Shown piece by piece: positions 24,787 to 38,173 of a stretch of DNA of 64,000 nt (position 1 is its first letter; each line of letters opens with the position of its first letter). The stretch is from positions 17,112,632 to 17,176,631 of the forward strand of contig NC_053407.1 of the NCBI RefSeq assembly GCF_016859285.1. The letters run 5' to 3'. The notes under the pieces are model-generated. The model was not told the DNA's origin and did no database searches. It worked only from the letters and a program-made list of their open reading frames with translations. The DNA comes from Xiphias gladius (Eukaryota; Chordata; Actinopteri; Istiophoriformes; Xiphiidae). The position numbers and the translations under genes are program-made.

Positions 24787-27700
24787 GTATACCACCATGG
24801 ATGACAACCCTACAGTGAATTGGTATTAGGCCAGCAGACATACACATGTTCTATAGTGATGATTGTCCTCTTAAATATCAATGGGGCATGTTGGGAAGAG
24901 CCTCTGTGTCCCAGTCTCTGTTTGTGGTTAAGCGATGTTAGTTCAGTGTGCAGTATCACATGGTGACACATGATGTGTTGGTGCGTTAAACCAACCACAG
25001 CTGTGTGAATACGATTATCTCCCAACTGAGGTGCGTAGAGGGAGGCATTTGTGCTTCACAAGAACATCTTCATCACTGCAGAGAAATGACAGGCTACCTA
25101 CCAGGAGGCAGTCCCATGCCGAGGAGCCCTACCTCCTCAAAGGCTTCGGTTTCAGTGGGACTGAACTCAGATAAGCACAAGTGCAGTCCACTACTAAATC
25201 AAAAATCATAAAATCATAAGCGCCGGTTTGTAAATTTGTCGACGTGCAGTAGCTGTTGATAGGGAAAATAACACGTGGGGGGAAAAAAAATCCAGTACTG
25301 CACTCCTGAAAGACAAAACCACAGCAGCCAGTTAATCTCCAGATATCATGACAGAAATCATTCCTCTTTCTTTATGATAGTAAAAGACTACAGCCTCCTG
25401 CACCTATGGTTTCCATCTCACAGTCACACACACTCACAAATTCTGCCCAAGACAATTTAATGCATGACTCAATGGCATTGAAAGTGGGTTGGATAAATTG
25501 GAAATGATTAAAAATGCAGAATTGACAGGGAAACCGATAAAACTTTCTCTCTATAAGTAAGAACCAAAAACCAGCATGATGGAATGGCAGGCTTGAAGGG
25601 GAGAGAAAGGTGAAAGACAGATGAAAGTGAAGAGAGATAAAAGCCGGAGTGAGGAGGGTGTGGGATAAAGCAGGAGGAAGGGAGGCAGAGATGAAAGCAA
25701 AATGAGAAAGATAAGAACAGAGTGAGAGAGACAGAGAGGGAAACGGAGGAAGAGATAGATAGTGTACAGAGCAGAGAGAGAGGTAACCATGGAAACAGGA
25801 GGAAGGTACAAAAGAAGAGATAGACAAAGGGTTTGATTTAAAAGAATGAAACTTGGACGAAAGAAAAGTAATTCCGACTGAAATTTGTTACCGGGAGGTG
25901 GAGGAATAATACAAAGGAGTGACGGCCATAGAGGGACAGTGGCTGTGTCCCCACTATCTGCTACAGCCAGTCTGAATGTGGTTGCCTCCAACCAGTATAT
26001 AAGGCACTCCAGAGACCTCTAGTGTTAATAGGCTTCTGTGGTTCATTGTGGGCCTCACCTTGAGTAAATCCGGGGCCATTTCACTATGTAGGACACGGGC
26101 AAGATTGTCCAAATCTTGTGTTTCCTTTATGTACATCTGTCTGTCGCACAATGATTTCAGCACTGACAGAGGGGATATGGGGAGACCATACGTTATATTT
26201 CATAAGCATACTTTTCCATGAATCACATAGCAGGAAGAGACTTCAGAGCGACTAAAATAGGATAAAGTACCTTGGTAAAATTCCTCTCCCACCTTACTGC
26301 AATGAAAAACTGCATTCCTGATAAGAAGATATGAGTTCTCCATGGTCCTACATTGTGTTTGCTGACTTATTGAATGAACTTGAGGTGCATGTTGAATTCT
26401 GCACTGTTGACTATCCTTTCCCGTTGAATAAATGCATTGTGCCCATATATTAGGATTCATATTTGTATATCTATATAGAGTTACAGACAGACAGAGGGTT
26501 TTTATTCTGTGGTTTTTGAGTCTCTTGTGGCTATCCCTCTTTCTCCCTTCCCCCTCTCTGTTTTTCTCTCCTCTCTGTCTTTCTCTTTCGTCCTCTGTCT
26601 CTGTTTCTCTCACTCGCTCCCCCTCCCTCCCTCCTCCCTCTTTCTCTTGATCTCTCTCTCCTCCTCTCTCTCTTGCTCTCCCATGCCCCCCTCTTTTTCT
26701 CGCTCTCTTATGCTCTCTCTCTCTCTCCCTACTCTTTCTCTCTTTCCTTCCATAGCTCTCTGTCTCACTCCCTCGCCCCCCTCTCTGTTCCTTTTATATC
26801 CTCCTTGCTGAATGCTCTTCTCCTCTCCTCCCTCAACTCTGTCTTTTCTCCTTTATATTCAGTCTTTTTTTTTTCATGCTCTCCCCACACTCCTTTCTCC
26901 AATGTTGTATCTAAGCAGAGCTACTTCATTGCTAATATTCTGTCTTTCCATTTAGTACCCACACTACAAAACAGGGAGAGTAATCTTTTATTTAGGGTTT
27001 TTTGCTCTGGCCATCTCTGCATCCTGTCTTGTGGTTTCCGTAAGAATGATTTGTTGAGTGAAATTAAGATGTGATTTGTTTAAATTTCAATGCACAAAAA
27101 GGGGAAAAACAAGCAAACATGGAAAGCATTAATATTGAATCAGAAATGCAGAAAATGCTGCAGATATTGTTTGTTTATTTGTTTGAAGTTGCCAGCGATT
27201 CACCTATAGTCTGCCTCGTCGAATCATGTATGCCTCACATTTAAAGTTGCTCTCCTTCGCAGCAGCAAGTGAGGCAATACTGATAAAGACTGAAGCTTTG
27301 TTTTGTGTCCAGTCTGTTTTTACTGACCTTAATGGAAGAAGCTGGAGGCGTGCAACTAGGGTGTGGCTGCTTTTATACACTTTTGCTATATTCCATCTGC
27401 ATTGCTTAGATTCAAGCTGTGTGTTTGTCTGTTCTGTGCTTATGAAAAAAATCCTGCTGTGCTTTTTCTTTTTTTTCTTTTTTTTTAGTGAAAGCTTAAT
27501 TACGGCAGCTAATCATGCTTGAGACTTACTATTATATCAGCATGCCATGCAGAGGTGAGATTGATCCAGCACTGGAAATAACAGAAGGTGTGTGGGCTTG
27601 CTGCCTGAGACACGGGTCTGACAGGAACGGCCAGCTAAAACATCAACATCAGTCAAGTAACTCAAAGTTCAAAACACAGAGCAAACTGATTCCTCTCTTC

Positions 27701-28476
27701 TCCTTCCCGCTTTCCGATCATAAGAAAATCCTCACCTGAACACTGTAGCTATAACAACCCCATACACAAACCTACACGGCTTCCAGTCTGCCTGACAGTG
27801 AAAGGATGTTGAATTATAGCCATCACCCAGCACAGCGTCTCTCGCACACAGCCAGAGCAAACTCGGGCTGTATGCAGCCTGTCACTGGGCTGGATGAAGA
27901 AACAACACTGACAATGTGAGCTCCCTAACATACAGCAGGAGGAGTGGGCTGTATATATAAGAGACTAACCAGTGGCTGATACACTTTCTCCAGTATACTG
28001 TCATTTGCATTTGTCAGAGTGTGTACTCACACTTGTTTCAACCAAAAAAAAAAAAAAAAGAAAGAAAGAAAACAGGGAGTTGTCATCAATGAGCCCTCTG
28101 CAGTTTTATGATTCATTGAGCTTTTCTCAGGGGTAAAACAGACATATATCTGAATCTGCCCCCCCCCACACACACACACACACACACACCTTCCTCTCTT
28201 TCTTTCTCCCTCCTTCACTCCTTATCTCTCTGACTTGCTCTCTTCCTCTTGCTGAAAAAAAAAAAGTTAGAACTCTGACCTATATGACAGAGACAATGTG
28301 ACACTACACTGCATGTTTGTCCTCCTATAGATAAACAACACAGAACCAGGCCGAGGCTCGGAAATGGACTAGTAGTCAGTGGTTAAAAAAAAAATACAGC
28401 ATAAGTCATACGGACACCCGTGTCAGAAGTCTGTTGTCTCAGGGCTGTGGGGAACTGAAAGCGTGTTGGTGTCAGT

Positions 28477-28477
<1 letters not shown>

Positions 28478-28526
<49 letters not shown>
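28478..28526. repeat. (TG)n microsatellite
   Basis: About 24 TG units; a shorter CA run (about 11 units) lies at 28168-28190. Confidence 0.95.
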
Positions 28527-28528
<2 letters not shown>

Positions 28529-30830
28529 TGTCCCTGATCTCAGACATCAGACAAATGCGCACACGCAACCACGCACAAACACACATTTGAAATCCCAGTT
28601 GAGGGTTAGTACACTTGAGAGCAGGGCAATGGCTTACTTCCCTTACTCTCTCCCTGTCACATATGCTGAGAGGAACCTGTAGAAATCTAAGAACTGAATG
28701 AAATTTTACGCTTATTATCCATCGTGGCTTTTTCCGCTGTTAGTTTTCCATAGCCCTACACACACAAATGTACCCAAAGTAAATGGACAAGCAAGCAGGT
28801 TTTGCTGTTATGAAGATTCAGGCCTGGAAAGGAGCCAGTGTATTTCTTCCCCAAACTTTTGTTGTCTGTGTCTTTTTCATTTTCCCCATAGGCTAGTTCT
28901 GTGTTGTTTTATGTACGTGTCCCTTGTTGTTTCTTCCATGTGGTTTCTTTGTCTTTCAGCCTCTTATCTCTTTGTTTCTTCCCTTGCTCTCCTTCTATTT
29001 TCTCTCCCATTCTCTCCCTCGACTTCCTGCTATCTCTCCCCCTCACTCACACCCTCACTCAATCTCTTTCTCTTTCTCTCTCTCCCCCTCCCTCGCGCTC
29101 ACTCTCATTCCCTATCTCTCCCTCCTCCCCCCTCCCCTTTCTCTCTATCTTTCTCATTCTCGCAGCACTCCCAGCCGCTGATGATTGATCAAGGTTTTCA
29201 AGGTTTGCCCTTTCCTGTTATTTAGTGGGAAATGTTTATGCACAGTCCTCAGCCTTACAGTCACAATTGGCATGTGTCCACACAGTGTTTGTCGCGCTCC
29301 TCTGCAACTATACATACATGTATAAAATGTACTTTTTTTTCTCCCTCCCTCTGTTTACTATTTAAGAGGTAAGGTAAGCTCTGGTATAATAGAATACCTG
29401 TCTAATTATCAGGATCATCTTCAGTGCCGACTACTTAAGCACACAACCTGTACTTAGCCCGCAGGTACTCTGCCGCACTGTTTCTCAACACAGCCTGAAA
29501 GAAATCTGGAAGTTCAATAGTTAATGTCTTCCCTTGCTGTTTTTCCTTTTCCTCACTCTCTCCGTCTCTCTATCTCCTTTCCTCTCTCCATTCCCTTTGC
29601 CCCCCCCCTTCACCTCCTCCTCCTCTCCTTCATTCTGCAACCCCCCCTTTCCCTTTTCTCTTGCTGATGGACTCTTCTTTTTTATTTTCACACTCAACCA
29701 TCCCCCTTTTTTTCTTCTCTCTTTTTCTCTCTCCTTCTTTCCTCCACCCCCCCCCTCTCTTTTCTTTCATTGCATTTTCTTTCAACCCTCCCTCTATCTC
29801 TCTTCCCATCCCCACCCCCCCTCCACCACTCCCCTCCCCCTCCCCTCCCCTCTTTCTTTTTTCTTTTATTCTTTCTTTCTCTTTCTTTTGCCACATCCTT
29901 TCTTATGCCTCAACCACCCCCCCCCCCCCCAACACACACACACACCCTCCCCCCCTTCCCGTCTCTCCTTTCCCTTCTTCCTCCTTTTTGCTGCATTCTC
30001 TTCTTCCCTCCCCCACCCCGGCTCTCTTTCCTCTCTCCCTTTTTCTTTCTGTCTCTCTCACCCCCCCCCCCCACCCCACCTCCACCCCTCCTCCTCTTCC
30101 TCCACTCAGCTTCACTCCCCCTCCCTCTGCTTCTTTCTTCCTTATTCTTTCTCCCCCACGTCTGTCTCCCTCCCTCCCTCTCTCCTAACTGCTTTTCTCT
30201 CCTTTCTTTCTCCTTCTCTTTTCTTTTGTCACTCAGTTTTTTTTCTTCTGAATTTCTCAGACAGTATACTTCAGGCTGTCTCAATAGTTAATTAGTTTGA
30301 ATCTAGAAATAATGGCAGCAAACTACACGGTCTCTGGAAAGTTAAAATTTTAGCATTTCTCAGACATTATCTGTCTGACTGTTTTGCTACTGACAGACGC
30401 ACCTCCACCCATAGTCTGTGTGTTTGTGTGTGTTGTGAGAGTGTGTACGTGCTTCTATGTGTGCCTGCTTACATACATATATATAAACATGTTTGCGTTT
30501 GTGTAAATTCACATATATCCGTCTGCACGCACAGAGAGGAACTACTGATTAGATTTTATAATTATTTGTGTGTTTGAGCACAGGCTCATAAAAAAAGGAA
30601 ATGCAAAGTAAAAAGTGTGATCAAGAAGAGATAGAGCTTGTGTCTCTGTGTGCCTATAAGAGAAATGTGTGTTGAAGGGTCATGCTGAATTGTATGTAGT
30701 GAGAAAGGGAGATAAGATGTGTGTGTGTGTGTTTGTAAGAGAAAAGAGGAGAGAAAGAGAAGTGAGATGGGAAGGAGAGGGTGGGAGGAAGAGAAAGAAA
30801 TGGGGTGATGCTGTGTGTGTCTGTGTGCAA

Positions 30831-30831
<1 letters not shown>

Positions 30832-30879
<48 letters not shown>
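30832..30879. repeat. (TG)n microsatellite next to the znf710 promoter
   Basis: About 24 TG units, ending roughly 100 bp upstream of the TATA box at 30981. Confidence 0.95.
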
Positions 30880-30880
<1 letters not shown>

Positions 30881-30960
30881 TGGGGTGGAGGGCTGTTGGA
30901 GGGGGGCAGGCACAGTCAGTTCTGATAACAGCAACAGTAGGAGGAGGATGAGCCGTGGGA

Positions 30961-31015
30961 CCGCCCCACTCTCCCACAGATATAAATAGGAGGTGGATTT
31001 TTTTACTCCACTCAT
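30961..31015 (+). promoter_or_regulatory. znf710: Core promoter of znf710 (GC box and TATA box)
   Basis: CCGCCCC (Sp1-type) at 30961-30967 is followed by TATAAATA at 30981-30988. The expected start site, 25-32 bp downstream, falls near 31008-31018, where the pyrimidine-rich TTACTCCACTCATTTC could serve as initiator. The first ATG with an in-phase exon follows at 31028, so this transcript would have a very short 5' leader. Confidence 0.6.
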
Positions 31016-31027
31016 TTCTCCTGAAGG

Positions 31028-31777
31028 ATGAGATCCCTGAAACACCTCAAACATCACTCCAGGAACAATGTGGTGAGTTTGTAATCTGAAGATGCAGAAA
31101 GATGTGTTGCTGCTAAGGGTTGGGAGGGGGGGGGGGTGTTACTTGTTTTGCAGTTTGTTAGTGAGATATTTACACTCTTGTCTGTGTGTGAGTGTGAGGG
31201 GAAGCCAGATTACTTTTCACATTCATATGAGTACCGCAGTGGGAACATCTTTTGATAAAAGATATGAGTTGTGTTTCTATCTGTGCTGCACGTTTCCTGC
31301 TACTGCTCTAATTGTTTGTCCTTAGGTGTCTTTCAGTTGCAACTTTAAATGTGAAAGTACGGACACTTGCAATTACTACCCTACCTTCTCTGACTCCTTG
31401 TCATTTGTCTTTTTCTCTTTCATTTTGTCAGCCTTTCATTTTGCTGTGCTTTTTTCTTCTCTCACCAGCTCCCCCTCCTTCCCTGCCTCCCTCCTTCCCC
31501 TCTTTCTCTCTCACTCACTCACTCACTCACTCTGTCTTTCTGTCTCTCTCCGCGCCCCCCCGCACACCCCCTCCCACTCCTTTTCCTTTCTCTCTTCCCT
31601 CCTCTCACATGCTCACTCAATCTCTCGTTCCCCTTCCCTCCCCTCCCTCTCCTCCCCTCTTTCTTTATCTTTCAGCCCCTCCATCTCATTTCTCTCTCCG
31701 TCTCCCTCCCTCCACTCCTCCCCCGCCCACAGCTCTTTCTCCTTCTCTCCATACCTCCCTCCCTCTCTTTTCTCTCA

Positions 31778-31856
<79 letters not shown>

Positions 31857-34800
31857 ATTTGCACTCTTTCAAATACACACCCAGTCTCTTTCCTTTTCTT
31901 TCTCACAAACACACAGTCTGTCTCTGTCTGACTACTTTAAAAGCAGTAATTATAAATGACGTGGTTATCAGGGCATCCAGGTCTACTCCCCTCTCCCAAC
32001 ACACACACTCACAACACACACACACACACCTTTATCCCTGCAATATCACTATCTCCTCTTCCATTTTCCCTTTTCTCAACCCTCTCTTTTCTTTTCTCTT
32101 TGTATTCTGTCAGGAAAGGAAGCAGCTCTTGCTTGTATGGCACAGAGTGAAGACTAGTGTGCAGTCTGAAAAGAAACAAGGGGTCAGAGCTTCTCTCTAT
32201 ACATTTTCCTACCAGTCAGATTTATGCTGAGAAATAACCTGAAATCAGTGGCTTACAATACTCGCTTCCCCTTTACCGCAGAGAGCCAGTTTGGTCATAC
32301 CACATTTTTTTCCCCATAGTTTCACTGTTCTGCTTTTACAGGCGGCAGGGTAAACATGTGCATGTGGGTCTGAAACACTTCCGAACCATACAATTATGTT
32401 AGCGAGTCTTATGCATCGGTCTGGAATACAGAATGAGCTCGAAGTTCAATCGAATGTCTGTTATGGATATGAGACTGCCTGCCGGCATATATCATCTTGT
32501 TAAGGAAGCCCAGTGTGGCAGGCATTATGAAGTCAGCTACGGCGAGAGTCTCTGAGTGTAGAGCTGAGTAGCTTTGCTCCTCATGAATGGGACAGATAGC
32601 TCCAGTGATGAGCTGACTTTGGTCAGCCAGGCTGCCCCGGGACCCCACAGGAAGTGCTGAGGACAGTCCACGGAAGTCAACTTCCTGGCTGGACCCGCAT
32701 CCCTTGTTGTGTTCTTTATTATTCTAAAGCCTGTCAAGGAAGGAAGCGGGGTGCTAACACAGATCTGCCTTATCTCCTCAATCTAATGTTCTGTGGATTC
32801 AGAGCAAAGAAGCAAGGCGTAGTCCGAATGCAGCTTTCACAGAGTTACCCTGAAAAATATTATCTTAATACTCTCCTGGAGTCCTGGGAAAGAAGACTGT
32901 ATAGCTTCTGTTGTCAATCTGGGACACAAAATCTTCAAAACTAAATAACATGATAATTTCAATATTACAGCCACACAAGATCTTTTGTTTGTATTAATAG
33001 AAATGTTACCAATATCATGAGGCTACAATGGGGAAATGGGGTTATATGAGGAAACATTGTGTAAGGCAGGTTTGGTAACAACGGAATACTAAAAAAAAAA
33101 CAACACACAAACAAACACAGAGACATATTACTGCCTCCAGTTCATTTTTTTCTGACTTATGCTGTATGATTTCTTCCAGGAGGAGGAGAGTAGCCGCTTG
33201 GTGCGAACCTACCCCAAGATGACCGAGCGCCAAGTGGATGTGGGCACGCAGACGGAGCCTGTGGTGGTGCTATCTCTGGCTCAGGCAGCTGTTCTCGGCC
33301 TCATCTCCCAGAATGAAATCTTTGGGGCCACCATTGCCCCTAATGGTTTTTACACTGGGGAGCCCAGAGAGTGCCCCCCTCCTCCACCTGAGGCGATGGA
33401 GTATGAGTACGCTGACCAGCTGATAGGGGCCAACGGGGACTACCTGGCTGAGCCTGCTGGGGAGCCGGAGCCCCAGCCCCACTGCAGTGAAAGAAGACGG
33501 CCCGGACCCCGTGGGAGGACCAAAAGGCCCAGGAATGATGGAGAATTAGAGGGTCACCCACACAAAGCACCAAGTCCACAGGCTCAGGTTAAAGGTGAAA
33601 GACTTGAGTCTGACAGCCCCCCTTCCTGCATTCACATGAACAGCAGGCGTAGTCCTGGCAAGTCAGAGGATCCAGTCACCCAACAAGGATCTCTGAAAGA
33701 GGAGCAGGCCTGCAGAAACTGTGCCTCATGTGTGAAAGATACACCCAGGCCACAAACAGACAGACAACCAGAACAGGAACAAGAAGAAAGCACCAGTAGA
33801 GACAGAGAGAGGAAGGAAGAGGAGCTTGTGGTGGCAGAAGAAGAAGAGGAGGAAGCATTAAACCTCAAGACCAGCGGAGAGACAGGCAGTCCTCTGGAGA
33901 ACCGCTATTATGAGTCCAATGAGGTGGCCTACGAGTCCCTGCAAGGGGAGTATGAAGAGAATGGCCAGGCCATGTTGTGGTCAGACCCAGAGGGTCTCGC
34001 CAGGCGAATGCAGATTGACCGACTGGACATCAACGTACAGATTGATGAGTCTTACTGCGTAGATGTGGGAGAGGGTCTGAAACGCTGGAAGTGCCGCATG
34101 TGTGAGAAGTCATACACATCCAAATACAACCTTGTCACTCATATCCTGGGCCACAATGGAATTAAGCCCCATGAATGTCTACACTGTGGAAAGCTCTTCA
34201 AGCAGCCGAGCCACCTCCAGACTCACCTGCTCACCCACCAGGGAACCCGACCTCACAAGTGCACCGTTTGTGAGAAGGCCTTCACGCAGACTAGCCACCT
34301 GAAGAGGCATATGCTGCAGCATTCAGATGTCAAGCCCTACAGCTGTCGCTTCTGTGGCCGTGGCTTCGCCTATCCCAGTGAGCTGAGGACCCACGAGAAC
34401 AAACACGAGAATGGTCAGTGCCACGTCTGCACACAGTGTGGTCTGGAGTTCCCAACCTACGCGCACCTGAAGCGCCACCTGACCAGCCATCAGGGCCCCA
34501 CCACGTACCAGTGCACAGAGTGCCACAAGTCCTTCGCTTACCGCAGCCAGCTGCAGAACCACTTGATGAAGCACCAGAACGTGCGGCCCTACGTTTGCCC
34601 CGAGTGTGGCATGGAGTTTGTCCAGATCCACCACCTACGACAACACGCTCTCACTCACAAGGTACTGGCAGCGCACGCCCTAACACTTAAGGTACTGAAG
34701 CCCAGTGATGTGCCTTTGTCTACAGATTTATGTGATCAAAGCTAAACCAAGAGTGGACAGGCCTCATGCAACCGTACTAAGCCATCGCTGAACCTTATTA

Positions 34801-36487
34801 TTATTTAAAATAGAAAATTCAAGATCTAAGCATGTACAGGATTTAGCAAAGTAGGGAAATATTTTAGCTTCTTTCACTCAGAGTCCTCTATATGAATCCT
34901 CATAGAAAAAGTGGGGGGTATATTGTACACTTGAATTACAGCCGTTTTTCCAAAACCAGTTGCTTTGTATACATAACCATCAAAGGCTTTGAGTTTTTTT
35001 GTGTGTGTGTGGCTGAACCCCCCACTTGCATGTGTTTTGTGTCGTTCGCAGAGCTACTTCCCTTTGTCTGATGAATCCTCCTGGTCTTTCTCTCCACCTC
35101 GTTATATACTTTGCTTTATTCTATAGGGAAAAATAATAATTTCTTTTCATAGCATTTGCTTTGTTAAATATTAAAATAAAAGTTAAATAAATATTGAAAC
35201 TAAAAAAAATAAAAGTTTATCCTTTGCTAGACTTTTTACACTCCGTCTTTTAACACTTGGAGGGGCTAATTTAATCTACATGAGTTGGATCAAAAGCCAG
35301 ATTTCAAATGCTAAAACGCACACACACATACAATCTCCTTGTGTGTTTCCTCCGTCTGTCTCATTATTTATTTTCCTCTGAACCGTATATTTAGCCAAAT
35401 TAAATAAGAGGCCCAAAAACTTTTTTGTATCCCCAGGGTATGAAGGAATTCAAGTGTGACGTCTGTGCCAGAGAGTTCACCCTGTCTGCCAACCTGAAGA
35501 GACACATGTTGATCCATGCCAGCGTGAGGCCCTTCCAGTGCCACGTCTGTTTCAAGACCTTTGTCCAGAAGCAGACCCTCAAAACGCACATGATTGTCCA
35601 CCTGCCCGTCAAGCCTTTCAAATGCAAGGTGAGTGAAGCAAGTGGACTTTTACATCAAGTCAAACTTGGTCCCACGGTGATGGAGCAGGCGGGGGCGCTG
35701 ACTATTATGCTCTTGTGTCTCAGGTGTGTGGAAAGTCATTCAACAGAATGTACAACCTCCTTGGCCACATGCATCTCCACGCCGGCAGCAAGCCCTTCAA
35801 GTGCCCTTACTGCACCAGCAAGTTCAACCTGAAGGGCAACCTCAGCCGACACATGAAGGTCAAACACGGCATCATGGACGCCTCGATAGATGGACAAGGT
35901 GAGTGGCTTCATCAGTTGTCCGTAATTACACAAAGAGATGCAACTCATTGATGACATTCGGATTTGTAGATGAGTTACGTGTGGCAAACTTCCTAGTGGG
36001 ACTGCTCAGTGGGCTTCATGTCGCATCATTGTCACTCAGTCTGTCCCTAATGCACTTTGACTCAGCATGTACTGTAATCCGGTGGCCAAGTGTTTTGATG
36101 TTTCTCTGTCACTCCCTCCCTGTGTGTTTAGTAAATATAGCAGTGCCTGGATTAGACATGCCTGTCTCTATCAGTGGAGACTGATACTGAGGCGGGGGAG
36201 GAGGGGCAATCTACTGGCTGTCCTCAATGAGGTCATGTGTCTTTAGGAAGAGCTCTGTATGTGTGTGTTATTGAGGACAGAGAGGGATCATATTTGTGTC
36301 TTTGATTCCTTCCTCAGAACCCCCCCAAGACACAGAAGGCCAGGAGGACTACGAAGAGGAGAGTTTTGAATTCAGCGAGCGAGAAAACCGGGCCAACAAC
36401 AACAACACACCAGACATTGCTAAACTATCTCAAATGGAGTATTACAGCACCTATGGGAAGGGCGCAGGGCGCTTCAGCACTGCTTGA
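31028..36487 (+). CDS. znf710: Zinc finger protein 710 (11 C2H2 fingers)
   Basis: Nuclear DNA-binding regulator. Exons: 31028-31072 (15 codons, donor GTG|GTGAGT), 33180-34661, 35437-35628, 35724-35898 and 36318-36487 (TGA). All junctions are GT/AG and phase-consistent, giving 687 aa. The ATG at 33219 would give 659 aa, close to human ZNF710 (664 aa), whose start resembles the internal site. After that ATG comes VGTQTEPVVVLSLAQAAVLGL, a conserved N-terminal segment, then an acidic Pro/Glu-rich region (a run of Glu at about residues 205-220 of the short form). Eleven C2H2 fingers begin at Cys292 of the short form: seven in exon 2, two in exon 3, and two in exon 4 (the tenth is split over the exon 3/4 junction). 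The last exon encodes an acidic, Asn-rich tail. Fingers match human ZNF710 almost throughout, including RLDINVQID before finger 1. Convergent with idh2, as in human 15q26.1. Confidence 0.93.
31073..33179 (+). other. znf710 intron 1 with CT-rich tracts and CA repeats
   Basis: It contains CT-rich runs at 31385-31780 and 32040-32100, a run of about 35 AC units at 31781-31849 and a short CA run near 32015-32030. No other exon was recognised. It ends in a TTTCTTCCAG acceptor at 33170-33179. Confidence 0.7.
31781..31849. repeat. (AC)n microsatellite
   Basis: About 34 AC units, preceded by a pyrimidine tract and followed by further imperfect CA-rich sequence to about 31920. Confidence 0.95.
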
Positions 36488-38165
36488 ATTACTAAAATGA
36501 CCATAAATTGAATATAAGTGTGTACCAATGAAAACGGGATTGTCTTTTTTGTTTTTTGTTTTTTTGGTTCCCTTTTATGTTAAAGGCATAGTGCTTGGGA
36601 TGTTCTTCAAGGGCATGAAGAAGCTCAGCAAACTGCACATTCATATGCACTGGAATCACTCGTAATGCTACAAAATCTGAAAATGTATACTTTTTACGTA
36701 ATTACATATTTTTAATCTCTAAAACACTGCAAATCTACTGAATAAATATATTATATTTGAAAAAAGTGGATTGTCTAAAATAGGAGCATTTAGGTAAAAA
36801 GAATAAATATATATATAAATACCTATATGTTGTCCTTTGCTTAAAAACAGGAACATCATCTGAGCCTAATTTGGACAAGCACGTTTTTAGTTACAAGCAT
36901 AAAAGCGTATGTGGATGTTACACTGCACTTACTCATTCAGACAATCCCGGTCTCTCTCAGTATACTGGGGTAAAGTAATGTGAAGGGTTAACTAAGGAAA
37001 CAAGTGTTACTCCTCTTTTCACTTGCCAAAGCTTTTCAAGATGCAGAGGTTAAGAATTCACTTTGATTTATACTGTGATAGATAAAATCTGAGGTTTGCA
37101 AAATAACTTAAATTCCATTGGATTTCCAATCCTTGTTTTATTGTATATTATTGTACAGAATGTATCAGTCCTCTTGTATGTTGGCTGGTATTGTAATCAG
37201 TGCTTTGCACTGAGGACCACTGTGTCTACTTTTTAGGTTTCTGCATTAACAAGCATCACCCTGTATTGATCTCTAGTCTATGAATGTAATTGTTTCTGTG
37301 GAATGTTTTAAGATACTAATGAAAAGAAAATCATATCAATATCCTTTTTAATGGTAGGACCCCTTTACCAAAGAATTGGATCAAATCTTGCAGCTACGGG
37401 CAATGTCGGTCTCTTTTCCTTGATGTTGTGTAGAGCTGGGACATTGGATTTCTTGGGGTCCAGTCGAAGACCTCGTGAAATTACATTCAGGTTCCCCTCC
37501 CACCCATCTGTAGATCTCTTCAAAAGATTACCACAGAGAGCAGACTATTGTACAGCTTCTATTTCAACAGATCCTCATCAACCCCCCCCCTCAAACCTTC
37601 ACAAGACAAGATGCAGCATTTTTCAAAAGCAATGCAAACCCTGCATTCACATTGCAGTTCTGCTTTTTTGTTTTGTTTTTTTAAAATTGATGAATCTCAA
37701 CAAGAATTGTCCCAAAAAAACCTGGGACAGAAATATTAAGTGCCACAGTGTGTCTGCGAGAGCGTGCCATCCATCATGCTGCACACTGGTCTCAAGTGAT
37801 GAACGACAACCTCCCAACATGTGACAGGGCCATGGACCTCGTGGAAAATGATTTGGGAAATGCTCAATATATTCAGTTTCCCAGTGCTTAGCTTTTCAAA
37901 CTTGTAACCTGCAAACATGGTATCCATTTGCAATGTTGATATAGCGCATTTAAAATAAAAATGCTTTTTGTGCGTTTTTCAGCTTCTGTGTTCATGCCAT
38001 CATTTAATGATGATACAAAGGTGGAGGGGGGGTGGGGGGTGTTCAGCTTCAATGGCTTTCTGTATTAGACATTAGTGTGGAGATAATGTGGATAGAAATG
38101 TATGTACAATGTTGTGTACCAGACAATACTGTAAAATAATAAATTTATTTACCTTTAAAAAAATG
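36488..38165 (+). other. znf710: znf710 3' untranslated region
   Basis: The long AT-rich 3' UTR follows the TGA at 36485-36487. An early AATAAA lies near 36741, and the distal signal AATAAA at 38138-38143 would give a 3' end near 38155-38165. Reading frames inside (for example 37351-37824) show no family resemblance. Confidence 0.6.
38138..38143 (+). terminator. Poly(A) signal, znf710
   Basis: Canonical AATAAA, about 1.65 kb downstream of the znf710 stop and within 100 bp of the minus-strand signals of idh2. Confidence 0.55.
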
Positions 38166-38173
38166 GTTGAGCT

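Larger units (their letters stand above)
24365..30240. repeat. Domain of strand-skewed polypyrimidine/polypurine tracts
   Basis: The + strand is strongly pyrimidine-skewed at about 24365-24615, 26520-26830, 28190-28250, 28975-29165 and 29525-30240. It is purine-skewed at about 25560-25860. Between them lies ordinary sequence without recognisable genes. Long open frames here encode only Ser/Leu/Phe/Pro or Lys/Glu/Arg/Gly low-complexity peptides and are artefacts of composition. Similar tracts continue on the other side of the znf710 promoter (31385-31780 and 32040-32100). Confidence 0.85.

Noticed and set aside
29534..30295. 253-codon open frame and its overlapping frames on both strands
   Set aside because: The peptide is Ser/Pro/Phe/Leu low complexity (or Gly/Lys/Arg/Glu on the other strand), arising from the pyrimidine tract rather than selection for coding.
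31312..31959. 215- and 201-codon open frames in znf710 intron 1
   Set aside because: They consist of CT-tract and CA-repeat translations; the true gene skips this interval as an intron.
37351..37824. 157-codon open frame downstream of znf710
   Set aside because: Lies within the predicted 3' UTR between the stop and the distal poly(A) signal; no family resemblance.
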